This document shows, in pieces, positions 6,420 through 14,645 of a stretch of DNA of 34,579 bases. The notes under the pieces were generated by a model. That model was given only the letters and a program-made list of their open reading frames with translations. It did not search any database and was not told the origin of the DNA. The position numbers were made by a program, and so were the translations under genes. Numbering within the stretch: position 1 is the first letter of the stretch; every line of letters starts with the position of its first letter. Origin of the DNA: a virus; IMG/VR virus record IMGVR_UViG_3300007351_000038, positions 1 through 34,579 of that record; one strand, given 5' to 3'.

Positions 6420-6596
6420 TTATTTACCAGCGTACGGCTGGCTCGCGTCTCCCTTGTTGCTGAAGTAAAAGGAGAATGCCATCCCTGCGAGCACTAAGAA
6501 TTGCTCGCCCGAAATCTTACCCCCGAAAAGGGCGGCAACGGTTGCGATCGCCATCAGGACGAATACGGTTTTGCTTGCTGATTTCAAAATTTCCAT
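6420..6596 (-). CDS. Small two-helix holin-like protein, 58 aa
   Basis: The 58-aa protein begins MEILKSASKT, then has a hydrophobic helix (residues 10-26), a short turn with GGKISGE, a second helix (32-46, FLVLAGMAFSFYF) and a polar tail. This two-TM pattern, the small size and the position directly after the amidase fit a class II-like holin that opens the membrane for the lysin. The junction with the amidase is TAACATG. It is the last phage gene. Similar small membrane proteins could also be antiholins. Confidence 0.7.
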   Translation of the reverse strand: MEILKSASKTVFVLMAIATVAALFGGKISGEQFLVLAGMAFSFYFSNKGDASQPYAGK

Positions 6597-6597
6597 G

Positions 6598-7188
6598 TTA
6601 GTGCGTGGCTCGCTTTATTAATGCGAGACCTTCCTCTATTTTTTTAATGCCATCCTCGACCTCCGAGGGCAGTTGCGGTTTTTGATGTGTTTTGGCGAGC
6701 GCGATCAATTCACCTATGATCGCCTTGTTGTATGCGGGGCAGTTCGGGCGTCTCACGCTGTCGATCTGGTAGTGCCCGATGATGTGCTCGCGGTCTATCG
6801 GAATGCTCCATCGCTTGCAAATGTCGGCGATGAGCGCGGCGCTTGCTTGCCGCATTGCTGCGCTCCATGCGATTCCCGCATTGCCTTCGTGCTCGATGCC
6901 GATGGTGTAGCGGTTCGGATTAATGCTTGGCTTGAGCAAGCTCCATGACGGATTTTGAACGCGTCCCGCTTGCCATGCGGAATCCGCTTCCTCGACGTAC
7001 TGGTGGATTTCGCCGTTCTGCCCGATTCCGTAGTGCGAGCTTACCTCGCTTGATGGCGACGCAAACCATGAATCCGTTCCCGAAAGCAAGCCGTCCATAA
7101 TGTGAATAACGATGGCTTCGGGCTTGTACCCGTCGCGCCCGCGCCAAAAGTTCGGGGTCGGTTTTTTTATGATGTTAAGCGTTGGCAT
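6598..7188 (-). CDS. N-acetylmuramoyl-L-alanine amidase endolysin (Amidase_2/PGRP fold)
   Basis: The 196-aa protein is an Amidase_2 domain with zinc ligands H29 (AIVIHIM), H139 (IIGHYQID) and C150 (RPNCPAYN), plus typical core segments SSHYGIGQNGEIHQYV and YTIGIEHEG. It cleaves the bond between N-acetylmuramic acid and L-alanine of peptidoglycan. A charged helix of about 30 residues at the C-terminus is too short for a standard wall-binding domain. No signal peptide is seen, so release depends on a holin. It lies between two small membrane proteins in a lysis cassette. Confidence 0.85.
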   Translation of the reverse strand: MPTLNIIKKPTPNFWRGRDGYKPEAIVIHIMDGLLSGTDSWFASPSSEVSSHYGIGQNGEIHQYVEEADSAWQAGRVQNPSWSLLKPSINPNRYTIGIEHEGNAGIAWSAAMRQASAALIADICKRWSIPIDREHIIGHYQIDSVRRPNCPAYNKAIIGELIALAKTHQKPQLPSEVEDGIKKIEEGLALIKRATH

Positions 7189-7189
7189 G

Positions 7190-7459
7190 TTATTTTTTAT
7201 CTCTTATTAAGTGTTCGACCGCTTGTTTTTGGATTTCCGTGCTTTGCCGAATGTTATCGGCGGCTTCCCTGATCGCGTCTCGACATTCCGTCATCACTTC
7301 TATTGATTTGTGGTTGTTGGCTTCCACGAATTTTTGGAATGCGTCGTCGCGCTTGTTGAGGGCTTCTATGGCGACCCGAAATACAAGGTAAAGCACGACC
7401 ACCGCAGCGACGCCGACTCCGAGGTTTGGCAGGGTTTTCAAAAAAAGTTCCTCGATCAT
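7190..7459 (-). CDS. Single-span membrane protein of the lysis cassette (holin/antiholin-like)
   Basis: The 89-aa protein has one membrane helix (residues 12-30, LGVGVAAVVVLYLVFRVAI) and a long amphipathic, charged helix to the end. This layout resembles BhlA/XhlA-type phage lysis proteins or an antiholin. It overlaps the upstream 100-aa gene as ATGA and is followed by the amidase with TAACATG. A spanin-like role is less likely because there is no lipobox. Confidence 0.55.
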   Translation of the reverse strand: MIEELFLKTLPNLGVGVAAVVVLYLVFRVAIEALNKRDDAFQKFVEANNHKSIEVMTECRDAIREAADNIRQSTEIQKQAVEHLIRDKK

Positions 7460-7758
7460 AGAAGTAATTCCAACGCTTTTTGAACGTCTTGCGATGTGGC
7501 TGTGCCCGCCTTGACCTTTGTTTTTAGTTCCTCGCGCGTTTGAAGCTGAATAGCAAGCTCTGGCTTCATGGCAATTGAAATCTTTTTATTCTCGCTGTCG
7601 TATGTCAAAGCGTAGCGAGCGTCCTGCGTTTTTTTGAGTTCTTCCTCTGTAATTTCTACCGTCTCAATGCGGCAGTCGGGATTGGAAACCGTGATGTTGC
7701 CGCTTGCCCAGCCGTCCAATTGATTTGTATTTTTGTTGATGAGTAATTGTAAAATCAT
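7456..7758 (-). CDS. Hypothetical small phage protein, 100 aa
   Basis: The start is the ATG at 7758 (MILQLLINKN), one nt after the stop of the fibre gene; a TTG nine nt upstream would overlap it. The first half is beta-rich, with the strand DARYALTYDSENKKISIAM, and the C-terminus is a charged helix ending KALELLL. The position between tail fibre and lysis genes suggests a fibre chaperone or small tail appendage protein, but no family was recognised. Confidence 0.65.
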   Translation of the reverse strand: MILQLLINKNTNQLDGWASGNITVSNPDCRIETVEITEEELKKTQDARYALTYDSENKKISIAMKPELAIQLQTREELKTKVKAGTATSQDVQKALELLL

Positions 7759-7759
7759 G

Positions 7760-9085
7760 TTAGCCAAGAATTAGCATGTTAACGGTAAAAGCCGATCCGA
7801 ATGTGCCGTCCCGCGAAAAAGAAAAATCAAACCCCGTTTCTGTAATAGTCCCGATGCTTAGAACGGTGTCCGAAAAACCGCTTGTAACGTAATTGCCGCC
7901 TGCTCCCAAATCAAAGAATGAGCCGCTTTGGTTTGTTCTGAACCCTATGCTGCTTCCGTCAGCAAAATACCAAAATCCGTTTAATGCGTTTCCGTCCGAA
8001 GCAGTTGTATTGATAGTCATCAGAATAAGTCGCGGACGGAAGCCAACGGTAATGGTGTCTGTACCGCTTGTCGTTCCGCTTCCGCGCGACGAACTTCCAG
8101 ACGCGGATTTCATATCGGTTGGGAGAATCAGAATCACCGATGCTGTTATCGCCATGCCTACTCCATAAAAATTGCCTGCTGGAGCGGTGTTGATCGCGCC
8201 TGCCGTCGAGCTTACATAATATTTCGCGCCGACCGTCAGTGAGCTGAATCCTGACATCAAGCCCGTCAGTGTAACTTTGACCGTTGCGTTTGCGGAAACA
8301 TTTTGTCCGCCTCCGACAAAACCGACGAACTTATACGTGTTTTCGTCAAAGTCCGCGTCGGCTAACCACACCTTGCCGTCTGATGCCTTCAGGAAGACGG
8401 CTTGGGGTGTTGTGCTTGCGTTGATCGCTTCGCCAGCCGTGTAGTTTTCCTCCAGTTTCGTGACCGCGATGCCCGTGATGTTTGCGCCGTCGCCGTAAAG
8501 GTTCGTTGCCCGCAATTCCAACCACCGCCTCGCTGCCGATCCGAGCTTGCGGGTGTTGTCTGCATCGGGCAGCCAGTCCGCATCCACGTTTCCCGCATTC
8601 AGCTTCGACGGGCTGATGCTCGCGCCAGCAGCAACCTGCGAATTGTCCGATATGAAAGTCCCGCCGAGGAACGGGCGCGCATCGCGTTGGATGTAGCCCT
8701 GTCCCGCTACGTCGGTGTCGCGGATCGTGGTTTGCCCCACGCGGTTGAAAACCTCGCAAAGCACCACCTTGTCCGTCGGGTACGTAGGGACGCTCGGACT
8801 TGCCGCTTCCGTGCCGACGACGCGACTCAAAGTTCCCGCGCTGTCGATTACGAGAAGGTCGATGCGCGGATTGGTTGTAGGCGCTGTAAAGCTCGGGCTG
8901 TTTCCGCCAGCGAACACGACCTTTGTGATTCCTATAAAGGAAATGCCCGACTCGACCTTGAGCGTAAGGTCGGGCGTTGCCTGCTCATGCGGAAGCAAGT
9001 GCGCGGCTGCGAATGCATCCTTCCGCAGGTCGTTGTACTGCGCTGCCGCAGCGTTGTCTCCTATGTTTACTGCTGATGATCTCAT
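7760..9085 (-). CDS. Phage tail fibre or baseplate-appendage protein
   Basis: The 441-aa protein starts with a tail-associated region (NIGDNAAAAQYNDLRKDAFAAAHLLPHE). A beta-rich middle follows with the segment TRKLGSAARRWLELRATNLYGDGANITG, widespread in phage fibre proteins. The C-terminal domain (ITVGFRPRLILMTINTTA to the end) is Gly/Ser-rich, resembles terminal binding domains, and ends VNMLILG. Such proteins bind the host surface at the tail tip. A Ser/Gly linker (GSSSRGSGTTSG) precedes the last domain. It follows the second IGTG-type structural gene and precedes lysis genes, as usual for siphoviruses. Confidence 0.7.
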   Translation of the reverse strand: MRSSAVNIGDNAAAAQYNDLRKDAFAAAHLLPHEQATPDLTLKVESGISFIGITKVVFAGGNSPSFTAPTTNPRIDLLVIDSAGTLSRVVGTEAASPSVPTYPTDKVVLCEVFNRVGQTTIRDTDVAGQGYIQRDARPFLGGTFISDNSQVAAGASISPSKLNAGNVDADWLPDADNTRKLGSAARRWLELRATNLYGDGANITGIAVTKLEENYTAGEAINASTTPQAVFLKASDGKVWLADADFDENTYKFVGFVGGGQNVSANATVKVTLTGLMSGFSSLTVGAKYYVSSTAGAINTAPAGNFYGVGMAITASVILILPTDMKSASGSSSRGSGTTSGTDTITVGFRPRLILMTINTTASDGNALNGFWYFADGSSIGFRTNQSGSFFDLGAGGNYVTSGFSDTVLSIGTITETGFDFSFSRDGTFGSAFTVNMLILG

Positions 9086-9103
9086 GTTTTTGAAAAATGG
9101 TTT

Positions 9104-9595
9104 TTAATTGACGGTGAATTCCACTTCGACCGTGGTGTCCTCTCCGCTTGCCTTCGCGTAGGCGGTTGAAAATAATGCTCGGTTGAATAATCGACCCGAT
9201 CCGAGCGTCGCCGTGCCGTCGATAAAAGTTCCGAATTCTCGGTACGTTCCGTTGGGAAGCGTTGCATCCGAAAAGAAAAACTGGAGGTTCACAATGTTGT
9301 TGGTGACGATTGCGAGCGTGGTCGCTACGCGGACGGTCGGAGTTTGTAGGGCGGTATCTCCGTTCGTCGGCGCGTTCGTTCCCGTCCCGATTTCGCCGTG
9401 CGTAATGTTCAGCGAATAAGTGTTGTCTGATCCAAGCCGCCGCGCGATTATGTTTCTGCCGTATCCGCCCGTGCCCGTCACCACGAGGTTTCGGAATTTC
9501 AATTCCTGCAGAAGCTCCTTCGTGCCCGCACGAAACTTGCGAATCGTAATGATTCCAGTGATTCCGCTATTCTCTTTTAGCTTTTTTTGCTTCAT
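9104..9595 (-). CDS. IGTG-type phage structural protein (tail copy)
   Basis: The 163-aa protein contains IGTGTNAPTNGDTAL, a motif shared with the head-region protein at 23186-23764. Both continue into a beta-rich domain ending in a FSxxxxxxGxDxxVxxxF-like pattern. The start is the ATG at 9595 (MKQKKLKENS), 4 nt after the stop of the hub-like gene (TAAAAACATG). Proteins with this motif accompany phage fibre and appendage genes, so it is likely an appendage or collar component at the tail tip. The precise role is unknown. Confidence 0.6.
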   Translation of the reverse strand: MKQKKLKENSGITGIITIRKFRAGTKELLQELKFRNLVVTGTGGYGRNIIARRLGSDNTYSLNITHGEIGTGTNAPTNGDTALQTPTVRVATTLAIVTNNIVNLQFFFSDATLPNGTYREFGTFIDGTATLGSGRLFNRALFSTAYAKASGEDTTVEVEFTVN

Positions 9596-9599
9596 GTTT

Positions 9600-11021
9600 T
9601 TAAGACCACGTTGCAAAATTCCAACGAAAATCGTTCGACGATCCGATTCCCCATTTGTAAGGCGGGCTGTCTTTTATGGTATCCGCCGCCTTGCTTTCGG
9701 CTACGGTCGCGCTTTCAAAAAACGACTCGAGGCGCTGAAGCACTTCATTGAGCGCAATCACGATATTTTTCTTGTCCTGCCCGAGCAGGTTTACCATAAT
9801 GTCGGTGAAGGTGATCTGCCCCGAGGCGATGAGCGAGACCTCGTACTCCATGTGGTCGCTCCCGCGCGCCTTTCCAACGATTCGGTTGATTTTAAATTCC
9901 TTATTGATGCTTCGGAGCGCGCTGTTCAGCGTAATTTTTTGTCCGACCCGAAGCCCAGTTTTGACGGTTTTAAATTTCGACTCAAAAACCGTCTGCGAGT
10001 ATTTTTTTAATTCCGCCTTCGCTCGCGTCTGCGCTTCGCTCACCGATTCAATCGACTTGTCCACGAGCGCCGCTTGGTATTCGCCGTAAGTTGAAATGCT
10101 GATCTGGTCGCGGACGAGCGCAATAATTGGAATGTACGCATCGCCGTAAACCGTCACGCTGTCGCCGTTTGCGGGAGCGGTCGAGAAGCGAATAAATTTC
10201 TCATTGAAGTTGTATAAAGCGTTCACGGTTGCAGGGTCGGTCTGCTGGTCAGTCCCTATGGTCTGTATGACGCCGTTCTTTTTGACGGTGACGTTGTCGT
10301 ACTTATAGGCAAGCGGGAAGGTTACCTGCGTGCCGTTGCCGACGTACTTGTCTACCGAGTTAGCTTCGCTGATGGTCTTTTTGTATTCGCCGCCCCGCAC
10401 AAAGACCGCGTTTTTCAATTGCAAAAGGTTTTTATTTATCTCGAGCGTTTTCCATTCAAAGTTTCCGCTTGTATCGTCGAGGTCGAAGGGCGCGAGCGAT
10501 GTTTCCTCGTCGAAGAAATGAATGTCCTTGTCGTAGTCCACGTACCAATCCCATGCGATCTGATCCGCAAGCTGCGACAAGCAGCGGGTTACCTGCTCGT
10601 AGTTGAATTTTGTGGTTTTGACCGTCGGCGTTGTCACTGCCACATTGTTAGTGGTGAATCCCGATGTAAAAGTTGCGATGATGTCGAGGACAATTGCGCG
10701 CGCCGTCTGGTCGGCATATTTTTTGGTCACCACTTTGCGGTCGAGGAACTGCGAATAGTCCTTGCATCGTATTTCGTACCCGAGCAAAAGTCCGCCTCTG
10801 CTGACTTCGTTCCGCTCGACTATGACGCCGCCGAATATCTTGACCGCGCCTTCCTCAAGCGTTACCTCGTCGCTGATATCGGGGATGGTCTTGGCGGGCG
10901 TTTTCAAAATTTGAAACTCCATGCGATCCACCTCTTTGGTGAGCACTTCCACTTTTTGCAGCGTATCCCACTTGATGTGGTTCGAGCGGTCTATTGCGTT
11001 TATTTTCAGTACGAGCGCCAT
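9600..11021 (-). CDS. Tail hub/baseplate-type protein
   Basis: The 473-aa protein follows the tape measure and resembles the hub (gp27/gpD-like) family in its all-beta N-terminal half. Typical parts are MEFQILKTPAKTIPDISDEVTLEEGAVKIFGGVI near the start and the segment around ADQIAWDWYVDYDKDIHFFDEET. Hub proteins form the central ring of the tail tip and connect tube to fibres. No lysozyme or peptidase domain is evident. The junction with the tape measure gene is TAAAAACCATG. A distal-tail (Dit) gene was not seen separately. Confidence 0.65.
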   Translation of the reverse strand: MALVLKINAIDRSNHIKWDTLQKVEVLTKEVDRMEFQILKTPAKTIPDISDEVTLEEGAVKIFGGVIVERNEVSRGGLLLGYEIRCKDYSQFLDRKVVTKKYADQTARAIVLDIIATFTSGFTTNNVAVTTPTVKTTKFNYEQVTRCLSQLADQIAWDWYVDYDKDIHFFDEETSLAPFDLDDTSGNFEWKTLEINKNLLQLKNAVFVRGGEYKKTISEANSVDKYVGNGTQVTFPLAYKYDNVTVKKNGVIQTIGTDQQTDPATVNALYNFNEKFIRFSTAPANGDSVTVYGDAYIPIIALVRDQISISTYGEYQAALVDKSIESVSEAQTRAKAELKKYSQTVFESKFKTVKTGLRVGQKITLNSALRSINKEFKINRIVGKARGSDHMEYEVSLIASGQITFTDIMVNLLGQDKKNIVIALNEVLQRLESFFESATVAESKAADTIKDSPPYKWGIGSSNDFRWNFATWS

Positions 11022-11026
11022 GGTTT

Positions 11027-12400
11027 TTATGCCCTAACCGCAAGGTTAAGCTGGTTTTTAATAATGCGGGCGATCTCGTTTGCGAATCGCTCGGCTGTTT
11101 CGCTGTCGGTGTAAAAGTCGCCCTGCAAATTGACCGTTATGCCTCCGCCAAGCCCCGATGCTCCGAGGCGGTTTAAGGGTATGATTGCTTCCGCGCCGCC
11201 TTCGCCGACAACACCGAACGTCGGTCTGGTCACTATGCCGCCATGCTGGAAGCCGAGGACTCTGCCAAAAAATCCCGAGACCGCGGACGCAGCCGATTGA
11301 ATCGGCTGGCTCACGGCGCTTCTCACCGAGTTGTAAAAATTAAGGATGCCTGAGAGGGTGTTTCGGATTCCGCTCACTGCGTTTTCAACGATGCCGAGCA
11401 TGTCGCGCCACAGGTTTGCGAAAAAATCGCGGATGCTCGACCACACGCTTATGAAAAAGTTTCTGACGTCGTCCCAGTACAGCTTCCAAAGCGTCACAAA
11501 GAAAATAACGCCTGCTGCAATTGCGGCGAGCCATGCGAGGAGCGTTCCGAACGTGCCCATTAACGCGAGCGCTGCTGCGGTTGCCACTACAAATCCTCCG
11601 ACGAGTATTCCCGCGAGAAGTGCTGCTACAATCCGTATAAGTGTCTGGTGCTTTTCAAGCACGGCGTTGATGCCGCCCTGCGCTTTGACCCATTCACGTA
11701 TCATGTCAGTGACCGCAGCGATCGCGGGCGCAAATTGCGCGCCGAGCGCTTCGAGTCCTTCGCTCACGAGACCTCTCATGATGTCGAGCTGCCCTCTTAA
11801 TGTTTGGCTGTACGCTTCCGCCTGCCCGCGCAGTTGCGCTTGGATGCCTGCGAGGATTGTCGCTTTGCTTGCATGCTCGTCCACTTCGATGCCGTATTCC
11901 TTGAGCATCCGAGCGTTGCCCCCTAATGCCAAAGTGACGAGCCGCGTTGCGTCCTCGAGCCCTATCTGTTTTGCCCGCGCCAAATCCATCGCCGCTTGAA
12001 ATGCGTCGAAGGTAAGCGCGCCGTTTCTGGTCGCTTGCAGAAGCCGCCCCATTGATAGCGCCGCTTCCTCGTTGTCAAATCCGAATTGTCCCAGCGCTTC
12101 GTCCGCAACCTGCAGGATTTTTTCCTGCAGCGCCTGCAAATCGGGCGGAAGGGTTTTCATAATCGCGCCGAATTGCGACGCCTTCACTTCCGCGTCGCCG
12201 AATGCGCTGATTGCTTTTCCAATGATTGCGCCTGCTCCGATCGCTGATAGGGCGCTTGCGAGCGCATCCGCTTTTCCGAACGCAAAGTTGAAGCTGCCGC
12301 CGAGGTCGGAGACGTCGTTTGAAATGCGCGACAAAGACGCTGCGGCTTCGTCCCGCACCCGAACTAAAATTTGAAGTATTGCGTTGGATTCTGTTGCCAT
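11027..12400 (-). CDS. Tail tape measure protein
   Basis: The 457-aa protein has a helical, Ala-rich N-terminal region and membrane-like hydrophobic segments at about residues 255-305 (IVAALLAGILVGGFVVATAAALAL and following; quoted in part). Its C-terminal block GGIVTRPTFGVVGEGGAEA is a hallmark of tape measure proteins. Such proteins set tail length and act at DNA ejection. At 457 aa it would predict a short tail of about 70 nm, by the rule of about 1.5 Angstrom per residue. It lies directly behind the tail assembly chaperones and before the hub gene. Confidence 0.85.
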   Translation of the reverse strand: MATESNAILQILVRVRDEAAASLSRISNDVSDLGGSFNFAFGKADALASALSAIGAGAIIGKAISAFGDAEVKASQFGAIMKTLPPDLQALQEKILQVADEALGQFGFDNEEAALSMGRLLQATRNGALTFDAFQAAMDLARAKQIGLEDATRLVTLALGGNARMLKEYGIEVDEHASKATILAGIQAQLRGQAEAYSQTLRGQLDIMRGLVSEGLEALGAQFAPAIAAVTDMIREWVKAQGGINAVLEKHQTLIRIVAALLAGILVGGFVVATAAALALMGTFGTLLAWLAAIAAGVIFFVTLWKLYWDDVRNFFISVWSSIRDFFANLWRDMLGIVENAVSGIRNTLSGILNFYNSVRSAVSQPIQSAASAVSGFFGRVLGFQHGGIVTRPTFGVVGEGGAEAIIPLNRLGASGLGGGITVNLQGDFYTDSETAERFANEIARIIKNQLNLAVRA

Positions 12401-12404
12401 TGGT

Positions 12405-12620
12405 TTATTGGCGCTCTTTTGCGCGCCGCTCTATTGCCTTGCCTTCCGCGCGGAGCATCTCGACTATCGTATCGACAAAGGTTGCGGGCTGTTCGTCGAA
12501 TTCCTGCATCGTCCATCCCATCTCTCTGCATACAATTGCGGCAGCCATTTCGTCCGTGAGCGAGCCCCTGCCCATTGCGAAGTAGCGCTCCCACTCGTAC
12601 GCTACTTCGCTTGCGTAAAA
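12405..12620 (-). CDS. Tail assembly chaperone T-part, read by -1 frameshift
   Basis: This 71-residue stretch is open in the -1 frame relative to the upstream G-like gene. It begins FYASEVAYEWERYFAMGRGS and ends RRAKERQ, 4 nt before the tape measure ATG (TAAACCAATG). It has no good start of its own near the overlap. The product would be a G-T fusion of about 176 aa made by ribosomes slipping at GGGAAAT (12620-12626). In lambda-like siphoviruses, G and G-T chaperone the tape measure while the tail tube is assembled. Confidence 0.75.
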   Translation of the reverse strand, partial: FYASEVAYEWERYFAMGRGSLTDEMAAAIVCREMGWTMQEFDEQPATFVDTIVEMLRAEGKAIERRAKERQ

Positions 12621-12934
12621 TTTCCCTTGTCGACCTTTCCCGCTTCTGCTACCGCGAAGTCGTACTCGGCTGGCGTTGCGTCAAGCAACCGTTCGAGCAC
12701 GCGCTCGCTTGAGCCGTCGTACTTTGCGACGATAATCTCAATGTATTTATGCTCCGCCTTTTCGAGCACGTCGCCCGAAAGGTCTTTGAGGGTTGCGTCT
12801 TGCCTATTTGGGTCAATATGTACTCCCTCAAGAAATACTCGGCGCAGTTCGTTTCTCTCTCGCGCCGTGAGGTACGCCTTGAGTTCGAGTTCTTTGCCGA
12901 GCGGGGTTTGCAGTTTTTTATTTTCGCGTTCCAT
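12602..12934 (-). CDS. Tail assembly chaperone G-like protein
   Basis: The 110-aa charged protein (ELKAYLTARERNELRRVFL near the start) sits between the major tail protein and the tape measure, the usual place of lambda G/HK97 gp13-like chaperones. Its last codons contain the slippery heptamer G GGA AAT in the correct phase. The zero frame ends at TAG 12602, and the -1 frame continues for another 71 residues. The function rests on position and on the frameshift pattern. Confidence 0.75.
   Translation of the reverse strand: MERENKKLQTPLGKELELKAYLTARERNELRRVFLEGVHIDPNRQDATLKDLSGDVLEKAEHKYIEIIVAKYDGSSERVLERLLDATPAEYDFAVAEAGKVDKGNFTQAK
12620..12626 (-). promoter_or_regulatory. Slippery heptamer GGGAAAT for -1 frameshift
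   Basis: Read on the - strand in the zero frame as G GGA AAT, it fits X XXY YYZ and differs from the lambda G-T site GGGAAAG at the last base only. Slippage leads into an open -1 frame of 71 residues. Confidence 0.75.
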
Positions 12935-12960
12935 GTGAATTTTGCGTCATTAATTTTAAT

Positions 12961-12970
12961 TTCGACCTTT
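12961..12970 (-). promoter_or_regulatory. AAAGGTCGAA element upstream of the G-like gene
   Basis: The element AAAGGTCGAA overlaps the stop of the major tail protein gene and lies 27 nt before the next ATG. It is one of five close copies at similar distances before phage genes. Confidence 0.35.
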
Positions 12971-13958
12971 AGTAAGAAGCGACCGTGTTTGTGCACACTA
13001 TCGTCGCCATCTTTGAATCGGTGGTGTTATAGTGCGCTTTGAACGCGACCGTTTGCTTGACCAGTTCGTTAATCCGCACTGGTCTGGTGATTTCGCGGAA
13101 TACGACCGAGTGGAGGTCAATCTTAACCTCGGGGTTTGCCGCAGCTCCGATGATTGTGTCGGTATTCTTAAGTTGAATCCGCATCGCCTGTACCGTTCCC
13201 GCCAGCGCCGCATTTTTGAAGTCCGACTCGTTTTGCCATATTGCTTCGAGCGTTCCTTCAATCATGAAGTGCTTGTTGAGGAAATCGGCGGGCGCGGCGT
13301 TTCCGAGCACGTCGTCATCCTCGATGTTCTGGTCGATCTTGAGCGAAAGCGACTTGATAACAACGGCTGCTGCCGCATCAAGCCCCGCTTGCGTGGACGC
13401 CAGCTTGAAGGTGAGGTGCTGCGGAAGGAATCTGTTTTCTGCGGTTGTCGACGGAGTCAGGGTTGCCGTTGCGCCCTTCTTTGATTTGAAGTTGGCGACA
13501 TAGTCGATAAATTTTCCCTGCTCGTATGCAATCTCAAGCGACGCCAGCACTGCGAGGGCATGGGTATAATCCTGCCCGCCGAGCGGATCGTCGACGTATA
13601 GCGACAAGCTCTGGTGCTGTGCTCCCTGCTGCACACTGATGGTGTGATCCTTGACCGACGGATCGGTGTCTGCATTGTCCGTTGTGGCGAGCGTGCCGAG
13701 AATCGAGTAAAGCAGAAGCGGGAAGTGCTTGTCGCCGATCGGCGCTTTCAAGCTGCCCTCCGCCCATTTTTTTACGATCGATTGTCCGACGCTGTCCTCA
13801 ATCACGCCGCGCGTCTGCTCGTCGGCAATCTTAGTGTCCTTCTCGAAAAAATCAAACTCCGAGTGAGGAATCCAGTACGTCGCCGCAGCGGGTGAAGTTC
13901 CCCGCGTAGTTTCCCGCGCGATTCCGATTTGTAGTAATCTGCCTATTCCTTTGCTCAT
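12969..13958 (-). CDS. Major tail (tube) protein
   Basis: The 329-aa protein is predicted to be mostly beta, with the N-terminus SKGIGRLLQIGIARETTRGT typical of siphovirus tube proteins and duplicated beta-sandwich-like halves. It follows the head-tail completion genes and precedes the tail chaperones, the standard location. Its many copies would form the tail tube through which DNA passes. It starts 12 nt after the stop of the 66-aa gene, after the repeated ACCAATTAAAA-type AT-rich leader. Confidence 0.75.
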   Translation of the reverse strand: MSKGIGRLLQIGIARETTRGTSPAAATYWIPHSEFDFFEKDTKIADEQTRGVIEDSVGQSIVKKWAEGSLKAPIGDKHFPLLLYSILGTLATTDNADTDPSVKDHTISVQQGAQHQSLSLYVDDPLGGQDYTHALAVLASLEIAYEQGKFIDYVANFKSKKGATATLTPSTTAENRFLPQHLTFKLASTQAGLDAAAAVVIKSLSLKIDQNIEDDDVLGNAAPADFLNKHFMIEGTLEAIWQNESDFKNAALAGTVQAMRIQLKNTDTIIGAAANPEVKIDLHSVVFREITRPVRINELVKQTVAFKAHYNTTDSKMATIVCTNTVASY

Positions 13959-13972
13959 GGTTTTTTAATTGG

Positions 13973-14173
13973 TTACTGATTATTAATTGGTTCGACCTTT
14001 TTTCTTTTTTCCTGCCACAATTTTTCGGCTTCCTCTCGGCTTGCGGCTTTGACCGTGAGTGGCTCGTATTCAAGCCCGCCCGCGAAGTGGTACTCCTGCT
14101 CAGTTCTCACTTCGGCGGCTTTGTCTTTTATCCCCGCGCCGTCAATCATTTTATTTTTTGAATCTTTTTGCAT
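13973..14173 (-). CDS. Hypothetical small protein, 66 aa
   Basis: A charged 66-aa protein with a central segment YHFAGGLEYEPLTVKAASRE and a helical end (EEAEKLWQEKRKK). It lies between the tail terminator-like gene (TAAACCACCATG junction) and the major tail protein. Its 3' end contains one copy of the AAAGGTCGAA element, which here encodes Lys-Val-Glu. No family was recognised. A small tail assembly role is possible. Confidence 0.6.
   Translation of the reverse strand: MQKDSKNKMIDGAGIKDKAAEVRTEQEYHFAGGLEYEPLTVKAASREEAEKLWQEKRKKVEPINNQ
13991..14000 (-). promoter_or_regulatory. AAAGGTCGAA element upstream of the major tail gene
   Basis: The copy lies 33 nt before the ATG of the major tail protein, inside the end of the preceding gene, followed by an AT-rich stretch and ACCATG. 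Confidence 0.35.
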
Positions 14174-14179
14174 GGTGGT

Positions 14180-14641
14180 TTATGTTCCCCGATAAATATT
14201 TTTTGCTCGCAAAATCACCGAAAAAACAATGAACGCTTTGCCCCTCGAAGTCACTTGCTCAACGGGACTTGTAGACGGTTCGACCCCGCCGTCCGCACCT
14301 GCCGCTCGGAGCTTTGAACTCTGAACATTCAGCGTGTCATTGTCGAATTTGTTGAGGATCGTTTCGAGCAAATCCTCGATCGTAGCTGCGTCCTGCACTT
14401 CCTCTGCCTTATGGATCACCAGTATTTCGTAGGTGTAAATGCGGGCGTTGTCCCGATTGGTCTCGGGCGCGCTGTCTGCGGTCGGGGTGCTCAATACCGC
14501 GACAGGGTATCCTCCGTAGTCGCGGTCAAGCGCTCCCATTTTCAAATCGTCGACGTGCGTTTCTTTGAGCGTTTGATTGTTTACCAGCTCGTCGAGCAGT
14601 TCTTTTATTTTATTTTTTATGTTGGTCGGTGTGCTTGCCAT
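14180..14641 (-). CDS. Tail terminator/completion-like protein
   Basis: The 153-aa protein starts with a helix (IKNKIKELLDELVNNQ) followed by beta strands (RIYTYEILVIHK, AFIVFSVILRAKNI). This alpha/beta layout is that of phage tail terminator proteins (gpU/HK97 gp10-neighbour class). It follows the HK97 gp10-like gene and precedes the tail tube gene, which is the expected position. It would cap the tail tube and join it to the head. The call rests on order and fold impression. Confidence 0.6.
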   Translation of the reverse strand: MASTPTNIKNKIKELLDELVNNQTLKETHVDDLKMGALDRDYGGYPVAVLSTPTADSAPETNRDNARIYTYEILVIHKAEEVQDAATIEDLLETILNKFDNDTLNVQSSKLRAAGADGGVEPSTSPVEQVTSRGKAFIVFSVILRAKNIYRGT

Positions 14642-14645
14642 GGTA

